Made by a program: the position numbers and the translations under genes. DNA of 64,000 nt from contig JAIXWF010000011.1 in assembly GCA_027482185.1 (NCBI GenBank), forward strand, positions 1 through 64,000. The letters are read 5' to 3'. Below the pieces are notes generated by a model, which was not told where the DNA came from, searched no databases, and worked only from the letters and a program-made list of their open reading frames with translations. Positions 44,567 through 52,684 of this stretch are shown here, piece after piece (position 1 is the first letter of the stretch; each line of letters opens with the position of its first letter). The stretch is from Opitutaceae bacterium. GTDB lineage: Bacteria > Verrucomicrobiota > Verrucomicrobiia > Opitutales > Opitutaceae.

Positions 44567-45919
44567 ATGCAGTTGGGAACAGTTCAGAACTCAAAAAACC
44601 GGACAGTAACCGGACAGACAAATCACTGTCCGGTCCGCGCCGCGAAGACCCATCAGGATTACTGGAAGGGAAAATTGAAGCGTCGGACCTACCTGAGCCG
44701 CGACGGCGCCCGCGTCGAAATCCCGGAGTGGCAGGTCCGGATGTTCCACCGCGGCCGCGAAGCGTGGTTTAATCTGGATACGCCGAACCAGACCACCGCC
44801 GCGATCAAGGCGCGCGACATCTACGTCTCGCTCGTCTCGGCCGGATGGGATGCGACGCTCGAGAAGTACAAGCCCGCGCCCATCGTCCGGGAAAAGGTCT
44901 GCACGGTCGGCGAGTTTCTCGCCGAGGTAGCGAAGCGGAGCGCACTGAAGCCGAAGACGCTTCGGCTCTACGCCGGGAAGCTCCGCAAGATCGTCGCCGA
45001 TTTGGCCAAGGTGGAGGCCGGCATGAAGCAGAAGGACCGGCGACGGAAGTACGACTACGCCCACGGCGGCAACGCGGCGTGGCGCACCAAGGTGGACGGG
45101 AAGCCCCTTAGTATCCTGACACCGGATACCGTCAACGCCTGGCGCAATGCCTACGTCGCCAAGGCCGACACCGATCCGGTTGCGCGAAAGTCGGCCGAGC
45201 GCTCAGCCGCCTCAAACATCCGGTCCGCCCGCGCGCTCTTCACCGAGGACGTTGTCAGGCTGCTTAAGCTAAACCTCCCGCCGAACCCCTTCCTCGGCGT
45301 AAAATTGAAGGACCCCGGTCCGCAGCGCTACCACTCCGACATCAACCCGGAATGGCTCTTTGCCTGCGCGACGCGCGAACTGCGGACCGACCGGCCGCAA
45401 GTCTTCCTCGCCCTCTTCCTTTGCCTCTGGGCCGGCCTACGCCGCAAGGAGGCCGACCTGTTGACCTGGGAGCAGGTCGACTTTGCCGAGGGCCGAATTC
45501 ACATCCGCCGCACCGCGCACTTCGAGCCCAAGACCGAGGAGAGCCAGCGCATGATCGACCTTGCGCCGTCGGCAATGAACCTGCTCCGGGAATTCCGGCA
45601 GGGCAGCGACGGCGCGTTCGTGCTTGCCGGCGAAGACCCGCGCCCCGACTCGACCTACGACTACTACCGCTGCGACAACACTTGGCGCTTTCTGGTGGAT
45701 TGGCTGCGCGAGAAGGGCGTCCGGCACCAAAAGGCGATCCACATGCTCCGCAAGGAGAGCGGCTCCCTGATCGCCGCCAACTACGGCATCGAGGCCGCAC
45801 GCCAGCACCTCGGCCACCGCGACATCCGCACCACCTCCGCCCACTACGTCGAGAAGCGAAAGCGCGTCGAGATCACGCTGCCAACCGACGGCGGACAGCT
45901 CGCCAGTATCGCAGGCTAG
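44567..45919 (+). CDS. int: Tyrosine recombinase (integrase) of the element
   Basis: The 450-residue recombinase has an N-terminal arm-binding region (about 30-110), a SAM-like core-binding domain (about 110-235; EFLAEVAKRSALKPKTLRLY) and the catalytic domain. The catalytic residues are Arg292 (AGLRRKEAD), Lys322, His392 and Arg395 (HMLRKESGS), His417 (LGHRD) and nucleophile Tyr427 (SAHYVEK). It catalyses integration into and excision from tRNA-Asn. The start ATG 44567 is the first in frame; a start at the SAM-like domain would remove the arm-binding region. It sits 103 bases from attL and reads away from it, as in many tRNA-targeting elements. Confidence 0.94.
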   Translation: MQLGTVQNSKNRTVTGQTNHCPVRAAKTHQDYWKGKLKRRTYLSRDGARVEIPEWQVRMFHRGREAWFNLDTPNQTTAAIKARDIYVSLVSAGWDATLEKYKPAPIVREKVCTVGEFLAEVAKRSALKPKTLRLYAGKLRKIVADLAKVEAGMKQKDRRRKYDYAHGGNAAWRTKVDGKPLSILTPDTVNAWRNAYVAKADTDPVARKSAERSAASNIRSARALFTEDVVRLLKLNLPPNPFLGVKLKDPGPQRYHSDINPEWLFACATRELRTDRPQVFLALFLCLWAGLRRKEADLLTWEQVDFAEGRIHIRRTAHFEPKTEESQRMIDLAPSAMNLLREFRQGSDGAFVLAGEDPRPDSTYDYYRCDNTWRFLVDWLREKGVRHQKAIHMLRKESGSLIAANYGIEAARQHLGHRDIRTTSAHYVEKRKRVEITLPTDGGQLASIAG

Positions 45920-46075
45920 GCCAGCGCAGACGGCGGGTCGAGGAGGTGGCGCCTATAGCCTTAATGCACCCGGACACATTGGTCGACATAGTCATTTGAA
46001 CGGCAGTTCTGGCCGGTCGGATTCTGCCCCTAGCGGTCGAACCTTAAGACTTGGAAACAAAGACTACGCACCACC

Positions 46076-46840
46076 ATGAAGACCACCTCAAGAAATCTGC
46101 AGATCGCCGATGGCGAATGGCGCTTTGACAGAATCAATCCGGATGAACACTGGGCTGCCTGCATGTGGGAGTACTGCCGCGAATACTTCCATACCCTCAC
46201 AGAGAGCGAAATCTCCCTCGCGAGAAAGAGAGGTCAGCACACTAGGCATGACCGGCTAAAAACACTCGGTCTGGCAATAGCATGCGATGAATTCCCACAC
46301 ACACCTTGGATGGACCTCACAGACTGCATGCGGGCAGAGCTGATGACCCATTGGATTCGTCCTCCCGGGGATATCGAAGACTACCGTTTGCTTGAGTACG
46401 CGGACGGAAAGAGCAGCGCCGAGCGCCGGGCATTACTGCGCAACCAGGGGAAGGTCGTGTTCGACTTGGGGGCACCGCCAAGAGATGCCATAACACCACA
46501 GCGGGCAATGGATCCCGCGACGATCAAGCTCCCTACGCGGGCAAACCTGCTGCAGAAATTCGAAGCTTGGCTGGATTCAAATCCCGAATGGTGGGACGGG
46601 CGCGGCAAGCGAGGTACGAGACAGGGAACCGCTGGGAAGCGGTCACCGAGGGAAGGCCTGAGGGTCTTGGCCTATTCGCGCTTACGGCGGAAGTTTGATG
46701 GGAACGACGCCGCAGTCAGCGACTTCCTAAAGAGGAACGCCTCGGAACTAGCATGGTGGCAGGTGCATCTCAGTTCCGAGCGCGCCCGAAAGCTGCCAGC
46801 CGAGGCTGCGAGGTGGCAAAAAATGGTGTGCCAAAGTTAG
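46076..46840 (+). CDS. Hypothetical protein of the element
   Basis: The 254-residue soluble protein is rich in Trp, His and Arg (for example WAACMWEYCREYFHTL, about 27-42, and FEAWLDSNPEWWDGRG, about 162-177). It is largely helical, without a signal peptide or membrane segment. A Lys/Arg-rich stretch near the middle of the C-terminal half (RGKRGTRQGTAGKRSPREG) could bind nucleic acid. Base composition is clearly lower in GC than the surrounding chromosome, consistent with transfer. I recognise no family. It lies between the integrase and the small DNA-binding genes, a common position for element-specific regulators. Confidence 0.6.
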   Translation: MKTTSRNLQIADGEWRFDRINPDEHWAACMWEYCREYFHTLTESEISLARKRGQHTRHDRLKTLGLAIACDEFPHTPWMDLTDCMRAELMTHWIRPPGDIEDYRLLEYADGKSSAERRALLRNQGKVVFDLGAPPRDAITPQRAMDPATIKLPTRANLLQKFEAWLDSNPEWWDGRGKRGTRQGTAGKRSPREGLRVLAYSRLRRKFDGNDAAVSDFLKRNASELAWWQVHLSSERARKLPAEAARWQKMVCQS

Positions 46841-46905
46841 TTTTTCCCCGGTCGACAATTGAAAGTTTTCCGCGACCGAAACGGGAGTTTCGAATCGCTC
46901 CGATA

Positions 46906-46946
46906 GTATTCAATTGGGTGCCGTTCACATGAGAACGGTATTCAAT
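46906..46946. promoter_or_regulatory. Candidate operator: direct repeats and hairpin around the excisionase start codon
   Basis: The nine bases GTATTCAAT occur at 46906-46914 and again at 46938-46946, 32 bases (three helical turns) apart. Between them CCGTTC and GAACGG form a perfect 6-base inverted repeat (46921-46938) with the ATG of the small helix-turn-helix gene in the loop. Excisionases commonly bind phased direct repeats, and a hairpin with the start codon in its loop could also affect translation. The function is inferred. Confidence 0.5.
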
Positions 46947-47141
46947 ACTCAACTACACCAAAACGACCCGGAGTCGCTGCTGACCCGCAAGGAAGTCGGC
47001 CACCTCCTTCGCCTGCACCCAGGCACCGTAAAGCGCCTCGAACACCGGGGCGCGCTGAAAAGCATAAAACTTAACTCCCGCGTGACGCGTTATTTGCGCT
47101 CCGAGGTCCAAAAGCTCATCGCGGCAGGGACGATCCAATGA
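46929..47141 (+). CDS. Small helix-turn-helix (excisionase-like) protein
   Basis: The 70-residue protein carries a MerR/excisionase-type winged-helix motif, LLTRKEVGHLLRLHPGTVKRLEHRGALKSIKLNSRVTR (about 17-54), followed by the helix YLRSEVQKLI. This wording (TRKEVGHLL, TVKRLEHRG) is typical of helix_turn_helix_17 proteins used as recombination directionality factors or regulators. ATG 46929 lies inside an inverted repeat flanked by direct repeats. Its stop overlaps the next start by four bases (ATGA), so the following genes are translationally coupled. It probably controls excision or represses the module. Confidence 0.8.
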   Translation: MRTVFNTQLHQNDPESLLTRKEVGHLLRLHPGTVKRLEHRGALKSIKLNSRVTRYLRSEVQKLIAAGTIQ

Positions 47142-47494
47142 ACCGGAACGTTCAACCGCTGCCGACCTCAAGGTCCTCGCGGAGAGGCACCGTCCAAAAA
47201 CGCAGGCCGGGCCGAACGACCAGGGTCTCGGTAGATGGTGTAGTTTCGGGCACAATTGAGCCCATGGCATCTACACCGCCGCAACAACTCATCCTTCGCC
47301 CCAGTTCGTGGGCGATGGAATTGTTTGGCTACACCAAAGAACGCCGAAGCGCGTTCTGGCAGTGGGTTTCAGCGAACAACGTCCCCCATGTTCGCACCGG
47401 ACAACGGAAGATCCAGTTTCCTGAACAAGCCGTTTTCGACTGGATCAACCGGCGGAGCAACACGTCTATCTTTATCGGTAGGACGCGTCCGTGA
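47138..47494 (+). CDS. Small DNA-binding protein, excisionase/AlpA-like
   Basis: The 118-residue protein has a basic, disordered first third (SRRGTVQKRRPGRTTRVS, about 14-31) and a C-terminal segment of about 65 residues (SSWAMELFGYTKERRSAFWQWVSANNVPHVRTGQRKIQF, about 56-94, then VFDWINRRS). That segment follows the helix-turn-helix plan of AlpA-type regulators. It overlaps the previous gene by four bases and the next by four. The two consecutive small helix-turn-helix proteins may act together in excision control. The family assignment is by pattern only. Confidence 0.65.
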   Translation: MNRNVQPLPTSRSSRRGTVQKRRPGRTTRVSVDGVVSGTIEPMASTPPQQLILRPSSWAMELFGYTKERRSAFWQWVSANNVPHVRTGQRKIQFPEQAVFDWINRRSNTSIFIGRTRP

Positions 47495-47757
47495 ATGGCT
47501 TCATGCGTCAAGCGACGCTTCAGCGGTCGCGGAGTCGCCAGGGCCCCTCTTCGCTCATGACCACCATGGTCGCGGACGACCTCCGCCACCGCGATTACTT
47601 GTCCGCCCAAGTGGTGCGTGACCTCGAGGACAAGATCGCGCGCATGACCCAAGCTCGCGCCGACCGCATCACTGCCCTCCACAAAATCCGATCCGCACTC
47701 GCCAAGGCCATTTTGGCCGGCAATGCGGCACCCGAACGCCGTGCCAACATCCGCTGA
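47491..47757 (+). CDS. Small basic helical protein, unknown function
   Basis: The 88-residue ORF starts at a GTG whose TGA overlaps the preceding stop, and overlaps the start of the helicase-like gene by 35 bases. The N-terminus is basic (QRSRSRQG); a long amphipathic helix follows (about 27-72; YLSAQVVRDLEDKIARMTQARADRITALHKIRSALAKAIL), which could be a coiled coil. It might be an accessory factor for the replication protein that follows. No family is recognised, and the gene call rests on the tight overlaps with both neighbours. Confidence 0.55.
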   Translation: MNGFMRQATLQRSRSRQGPSSLMTTMVADDLRHRDYLSAQVVRDLEDKIARMTQARADRITALHKIRSALAKAILAGNAAPERRANIR

Positions 47758-49288
47758 CGTTCGCCAGTTGCCTCACTCGGTCGATGCCGAAAGGCACCTG
47801 TTGTCGTGCATCTTCATGGACGGTGCCGACGTGCTCACCCGCGCCGCCACCGCCGGCATCACGCCGGGCTCGTTCTACAATTCAAAGCACGGTGTGATTT
47901 TCGACTGCTGCTCCGTATTGCTTAAGGCGGGCAAGCCAGTCGAAATCTCGGTCATTGCCGAGGAACTTAGGTCGTCCCGAAAACTCGATGAGATCGGGGG
48001 CGCTGCGTTTCTGTCCGAGGTTTTGAAGCTGGTACCGACTACCCTGCATGCTGGTTACTTCATCGAGCGAGTCCGCGACTTAGCGTCAAAACGTGAAGCA
48101 ATTCGCGTGATGAATGAGACAATCGACCGCCTGCACGCCGGCAGCGAGACAACGCAAGAAATCGTCGCCAGCCTGGGCACGCGACTTGGCGCCATCGAAG
48201 CATCAACGCTCACACACGGGAAACGCGGTTTCACGGTCTGGACAGTCGACGATTTCGAGAAATACCTGCCGCCCGAGGACGACGCGTTAATGGGCGAGGA
48301 CGGCGGACACATCTATTGGCGCGACCGCGAGCTTGCCCTGTTGCTCGGTCCCGGTGGCGTCGGCAAATCGCGGCTCGTGCTGCACCTCGCCATCGCGCAA
48401 ATCCTCAGACGCAAATGGATCGGCTTCGAACTTCACGGCCCGCCCCGTCGTTGGCTGATCATCGGCAACGAGAACAGCGCGCGCCGTTACCAGAGCGAAC
48501 TGCGGCTGATGCTCCGCGACCTCCCGCCGACTGAGCGAAACTTGGTTGCCGGCCATCTCTTCATTCAGGCCCTTGTCGACGACACCGCCGACTCGCTCTC
48601 GCTCGACGATCCGCTTGCCCTGAAACTTTGGCGCGCGACCGCTGCGCAGGTGTGCGCCGACGTGCTCGTAGTGGATCCGTGGGAAGCCGTGATTCCCGGT
48701 GGCGACTGCAACGACGCAGTAGCAACGCGCGACGGCGTGCGCCAACTGCGCGCCATCTTCTCTCCCCATAGCCCGCGCTTCACGCCGCTCATTGTGCACC
48801 ACGCCCGCGAAGGCGCGGAAGCGGCCCGTAAAGCCGAAGGATTCGACGCGGGCGCCTTCGCCAAGGGATCGAAGACACTGCGAAGCATGGCGCGGTTTGG
48901 GGTCAACGTGGCGCCGGAAGACCCGGACGACGGCGCCCGCGTTGTGCTTGCGTGCGGGAAGATGAACAACGCGCGGAAGTTCACCACCCGCGGCGCCATC
49001 ATGGACGAATCGACGCACCTCTACTTTAGCAACCCAGACTTCGACGTAGAGGCATGGCGCGCAGATGTTGAGGGGAAGCGGGGAGGAAAATCCTGCTCTG
49101 TTCGCGACATTGTTGAGGCAGTTCGGGAGGGGAATCACGTCACCGGAAAAATCGTTGAAGCAGTCGGGCAAAGCACGGGAGCGTGCGAACGCACTATCAA
49201 GTCACGCATAAGAGATGCAGTGGCCGGAAACTACCTCGCACCTTGCTCGCCGCGCGGAAGCTACAAGCTGGGGAGCAAAAAATTATGA
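47723..49288 (+). CDS. Replication-type ATPase: DnaB N-terminal domain fused to a RecA-like AAA domain
   Basis: The 521-residue protein joins a DnaB-like helical N-domain (about 14-120; LPHSVDAERHLLSCIF, VEISVIAEELRSS, IGGAAFLSEVL) to a RecA/RepA-like ATPase (about 190-430). The Walker A is GPGGVGKS (209-216) and the Walker B-like strand is ADVLVVDPWEAV. A C-terminal winged-helix-like tail (about 455-510; SVRDIVEAVREGNHVTGKIVEAVGQS) may bind DNA. This is shorter in its helicase part than true DnaB and resembles RepA-like helicases of plasmids and satellites. It probably unwinds or loads at the element's own origin; the iteron-like region lies directly downstream. Confidence 0.8.
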   Translation: MRHPNAVPTSADVRQLPHSVDAERHLLSCIFMDGADVLTRAATAGITPGSFYNSKHGVIFDCCSVLLKAGKPVEISVIAEELRSSRKLDEIGGAAFLSEVLKLVPTTLHAGYFIERVRDLASKREAIRVMNETIDRLHAGSETTQEIVASLGTRLGAIEASTLTHGKRGFTVWTVDDFEKYLPPEDDALMGEDGGHIYWRDRELALLLGPGGVGKSRLVLHLAIAQILRRKWIGFELHGPPRRWLIIGNENSARRYQSELRLMLRDLPPTERNLVAGHLFIQALVDDTADSLSLDDPLALKLWRATAAQVCADVLVVDPWEAVIPGGDCNDAVATRDGVRQLRAIFSPHSPRFTPLIVHHAREGAEAARKAEGFDAGAFAKGSKTLRSMARFGVNVAPEDPDDGARVVLACGKMNNARKFTTRGAIMDESTHLYFSNPDFDVEAWRADVEGKRGGKSCSVRDIVEAVREGNHVTGKIVEAVGQSTGACERTIKSRIRDAVAGNYLAPCSPRGSYKLGSKKL

Positions 49289-49290
49289 TT

Positions 49291-49396
49291 CCCTCGTGCA
49301 AATCCGTGCACGCTGCACAACGCCCTGCACAAGTTTGCCCGCTGGAGTTTGTGCATCGTGCAATCCCCCTTGTAGGGGTTGCACTTGCACAAACTC
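49291..49396. other. Iteron-like region with a large hairpin, candidate replication origin
   Basis: Within about 100 bases the pentamer GTGCA or its complement TGCAC occurs about nine times. The right part is a hairpin of 52 bases: the 11-bp arms GAGTTTGTGCA (49345-49355) and TGCACAAACTC (49386-49396) enclose a second stem, TGCAA/TTGCA plus CCCC/GGGG, around the loop CTTGTA. It directly follows the DnaB-like gene. Repeated short boxes beside a large dyad are typical of plasmid and satellite origins or oriT sites. No replication protein binding has been shown. Confidence 0.6.
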
Positions 49397-49732
49397 GGTT
49401 CGCTTTGAGCGGTGACAGACAGAAGTAGACGGCGCGAAACCCATCACCCGCGACCAGCGCACTCCACCACATCGGCTACTTTTCGCCAGCTACACCAACA
49501 CAACCATATGAACCATACCCTTGATAGTGAGATGTTCGGGTGAGTCGGGAGAAGCGGGTCAATCGGTGAGTAGGGTGCCAGCCACGTCATTCCTGCCACG
49601 TACTCCGAAACTCCCTCAGAAAACCTGCGCGTTCCCGCCGCGGCGGCGGTAGCCTTGGCCCGCCCCGCCCGCACCCCTGAAAATCTCCGGCTGGGACCGC
49701 TAATGTCCTAGGTATCGTGCCAAACTTGGGGC
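49397..49732. other. Non-coding gap after the origin-like region
   Basis: About 336 bases without a credible gene on either strand. The base composition is less GC-rich than the chromosome up to about 49600. I see no tRNA, terminator or clear promoter. It must hold the promoter of the following PcfJ-like gene. Nothing else was recognised. Confidence 0.4.
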
Positions 49733-50914
49733 ATGTGTACCGTCGTGGAAACCGCCGCCAGGCCCCGCCACCGCCGCCGCCGCGATCAATACCGGGACAT
49801 GCTTCGTCTCGCGGCCGCGCACTCTCCCCGGCGGGAGCGGCTGGTCGACGACGGCGTCCGCGAGGCCTGCGCGATCCTGCGCCGCCACGACCGCATCGAG
49901 TGGTACCTGCGGATCTGGTGCCGCGACCTCCTCGCCGGCGCCGCCGGCATGCCCGCCTTCAGCCGCCGCCAGACCCGGCGGCTCAATCGCCTGCGCCGCC
50001 AACTCGGCCCGGCGGACCCGTCCGCCTACTTCCGGGATCGGCAGAACTTCCTCCTTACGTGGTGGCGCCTCAGCGTCGAGGCCGGCCGCGTTCCGTTCCT
50101 CAAGCGTTGGCTGGCCCGGTTCCCTTTCGCCCGTTGCCGCACCTTCCGCGAAGCCAACCGGCAACTCGACACCTACGCCACCAACGCCGACCTGATGCGG
50201 GAGCACCAGACCTGGGTCGAAGATTTCGTCGTCTTCCCCGACGGCTGGAAGTGGGTCCTCGCCCCCTACGAATCGTCCAAGATGGAGGGCCGGCTGATGC
50301 GCCACTGCGGCAACGTCGGCACCCGGGACCCCGACCTGCAGTTCCTTTCCCTGCGTTCGCCGGAGCGCCGCCACGGCGTGCCGTTCTGGCGGCCCCACCT
50401 GACGTTCACCGTCAAGGCCGGCTACTTGGTCGAGATGAAGGGCCGGGGCAACGCGAAGCCCGCCCCGCGCTACCATCGCCGCATCATGGCGCTCCTCCGC
50501 GATCCCCGCCTCAAAGGTTTCGCCCGCGCCTTCGGCGCCTTGCCGCACCAGGACTTCGCCTTGGAGGACCTGCGCCCGGAAGATCGCGCCGCGGTCATCA
50601 ACCGCCAACCCAACTTCGACACCTTCGAGCGCGCCGAGGCCCTCTGGTTTTGGCAACGATGGCGGATCATCTACGAGCCATCACCCGAGGCTACGATCTC
50701 GGCGCCGGTGCAGCTCGAGTTCCCGTTTATGGCGGACCTGCCCAAATCTTGGGCCCCGACACCAACCCAGTGGACGCCGCCCCAGCCGACCCCATCGCCG
50801 CGCCCGTCGCCACCCCCGCCGCCGCGCCGACCTAGCCCAACGAAAGGCCAAATCGTCCGTTTTGGCGTTTTGGCCCTAATCCTCGTGGCAACCCTATGGC
50901 TCGCGCTCACTTAA
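49733..50914 (+). CDS. PcfJ-like domain protein with Pro-rich linker and C-terminal membrane helix
   Basis: The 393-residue protein begins with a strongly basic segment (ARPRHRRRRDQYRD). It carries the segment KMEGRLMRHCGN (about 182-193), which resembles the Met-Arg-His-Cys motif of PcfJ-like proteins found on conjugative and phage-related elements. A Pro/Ser/Thr-rich linker (about 335-370) leads to a single C-terminal helix (FGVLALILVATLWLALT, about 376-392), making it a tail-anchored membrane protein. The function of PcfJ-like domains is unknown. It lies 149 bases upstream of the VWA gene, which may be its partner. Confidence 0.6.
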   Translation: MCTVVETAARPRHRRRRDQYRDMLRLAAAHSPRRERLVDDGVREACAILRRHDRIEWYLRIWCRDLLAGAAGMPAFSRRQTRRLNRLRRQLGPADPSAYFRDRQNFLLTWWRLSVEAGRVPFLKRWLARFPFARCRTFREANRQLDTYATNADLMREHQTWVEDFVVFPDGWKWVLAPYESSKMEGRLMRHCGNVGTRDPDLQFLSLRSPERRHGVPFWRPHLTFTVKAGYLVEMKGRGNAKPAPRYHRRIMALLRDPRLKGFARAFGALPHQDFALEDLRPEDRAAVINRQPNFDTFERAEALWFWQRWRIIYEPSPEATISAPVQLEFPFMADLPKSWAPTPTQWTPPQPTPSPRPSPPPPPRRPSPTKGQIVRFGVLALILVATLWLALT

Positions 50915-51062
50915 CCCGCCCCGAAAATCTTGCGACGAGTGAATGCTATGGGGTGAACACGAACCCAAAGCCAGCCGTCCGATCCCGCGGAATTCCTCCG
51001 CGCCCGGAAAGCCCGGCGGTGGGTCCGCCAATGTCCCAACCCTAAGCCTATACTCCCCCCGC

Positions 51063-52403
51063 ATGAAAACGACCATCCAGCTCGGCTACCAAGCCATCCT
51101 CGCCAACACCGCCGGTCCCGTTCCCCTCGTCCTCCAGTTTGACGCCCCGCAGATGCTGGCTGCCCGGCCCCGGCCCGCCGCCTTCGCCCTGGTGATCGAC
51201 CGCAGCGGCTCCATGCACGGCCACGCCCTCGAATGCGCGAAGACCGCCGCCCGCACCGTCGTCCGCAACCTCCGGCCCGACGACCTGTTCAGCTTGGTGA
51301 TCTTCGACAGCGACGCCGAAACCATCCTGCCCCTCAACAAGGTGACCTCGCCGGCGGAGGCCTACGCCAAGATCGATCTGATCCGGGCCGACGGAAACAC
51401 GAACCTCACCGGCGGCTGGCTCCTCGGCCGCGACCAATTGCGAACGGCCCCGGCCGACTCCCTCAAACGCATTCTGCTCCTGACCGACGGCTGCCTTAAC
51501 ACCGGCATCGTCGAGACTCCGCAGGTGAGCCGCATCGTGGCCGGCGGCCTGGAGGCCGATGGCATCCGCACGAGCGCGCTGGGTTTCACCAACGCCTACG
51601 ACGAGGATCTCCTTTCCGCCCTCGCGCATTCCACCGGCGGCACTTTCTACGATGCCAACAACCCGGAGCACCTGCCCGGGATCTTCGCCGCGGAACTCGA
51701 CGGCCTCCAGAAGACCGTGGTCGTGAACCTCCGCCTGCGCCTGAAGCCCCTGGACTTTGTCGAACGCTTCGCCGGCTTGGGCGACTATCCGCAGATCACG
51801 CTGCCCGACGGCCGCGTCGAGATCCAGATCGGCGACCTCGTGAGCAGCGAGCAGCGGATCGCCATCTTCGAACTCGAGGTGCTGCCGATCCCGCTCGTCG
51901 CCGCCAACCAGCCCGCCGCCAGCTTGGACGGCGAGGCCCTCCTCGAGATGGAGATCGTCTACGACGAGGTCACCGCCGTGGGCCTGAAATCCCACACCGA
52001 ACGGCACACGATCCGCGTCCGCCCGACCCAGGATCGCGCCGACGTGCAGGTGAACACGACCGTGCTGCCGTGGGTCACCGCGCAGCAGTCCGCGAGCATT
52101 TGGGAAAAGGCCGTGGCCCGCGCCGAGGCCGGCGATCTCGCCGGCGCCTGCGCGATTCTGGACGAAGGCATCGCCCGCATGCAGGCCTACGGCAGCGGCG
52201 CGCAGACCGCGGACGCCCTCCGCTTCCTGCAGGACGCCCGCCTGCGGTTCACTTCCGAGTGGGGCTACCAGAGTGCGAAGAAGAGCATGCGCTACCACGC
52301 CCAGTCCCTGAAACGCATGCGCAGCACCGAACACTGGGTCGGCGAAGGCGCCGCGCCTTCGTTCATGAAGCCGACGCCGGAACAGAAGCCGGAGTCGAAG
52401 TAA
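51063..52403 (+). CDS. Cytoplasmic VWA-domain protein
   Basis: The 446-residue protein has a von Willebrand A domain at about 40-225. It has the metal-site motif DRSGS (46-50), a conserved Thr in NTNLTGGW and LLLTDG near residue 145. A beta-sandwich-like region follows (about 225-335). The C-terminal 100 residues form a helical domain (QSASIWEKAVARAEAGDLAGACAILDEGIARM). No signal peptide or membrane segment is present, unlike many VWA proteins of this type. ATG 51063 was chosen because the longer ORF is unstructured. Such proteins often organise partner ATPases, but none is adjacent except through the later Wadjet operon. Confidence 0.82.
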   Translation: MKTTIQLGYQAILANTAGPVPLVLQFDAPQMLAARPRPAAFALVIDRSGSMHGHALECAKTAARTVVRNLRPDDLFSLVIFDSDAETILPLNKVTSPAEAYAKIDLIRADGNTNLTGGWLLGRDQLRTAPADSLKRILLLTDGCLNTGIVETPQVSRIVAGGLEADGIRTSALGFTNAYDEDLLSALAHSTGGTFYDANNPEHLPGIFAAELDGLQKTVVVNLRLRLKPLDFVERFAGLGDYPQITLPDGRVEIQIGDLVSSEQRIAIFELEVLPIPLVAANQPAASLDGEALLEMEIVYDEVTAVGLKSHTERHTIRVRPTQDRADVQVNTTVLPWVTAQQSASIWEKAVARAEAGDLAGACAILDEGIARMQAYGSGAQTADALRFLQDARLRFTSEWGYQSAKKSMRYHAQSLKRMRSTEHWVGEGAAPSFMKPTPEQKPESK

Positions 52404-52684
52404 GCGAGAAGACAGATGCGGCAACGCACAACCTACTTTGCCACGATCCACGGCCTCACCAAAGCTGTGGATCGCGAGTCGCAGGCAAACTGGAAAGCGA
52501 TTTCCCCACAGGAAGAATCAACGGAGGAATCGAATGTTGCCGCGTACCTTCAATCGGAGAAAAGCTATGGTGTCATGTGGCGCAATTCTCCCCGCCTGGC
52601 GGCGACAGAATCCGGTGGCCAGCTACCGGCGAAGGTATCCCGGATGTACCAAGCTGAGCTTTCTTCCTGCGGAGTAATCACCGT
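52404..52684. other. Gap before the Wadjet operon, possible decayed sequence
   Basis: 281 bases hold several short overlapping ORFs. One of 91 codons (52416-52691) runs into jetA, and another of 79 codons (52438-52677) is arginine-rich. Neither has a convincing ribosome-binding site or family resemblance. A 7-base inverted repeat (GATCCAC/GTGGATC) occurs near 52445-52470. I regard the region as the jetA leader or as remnants of older sequence. Confidence 0.35.
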
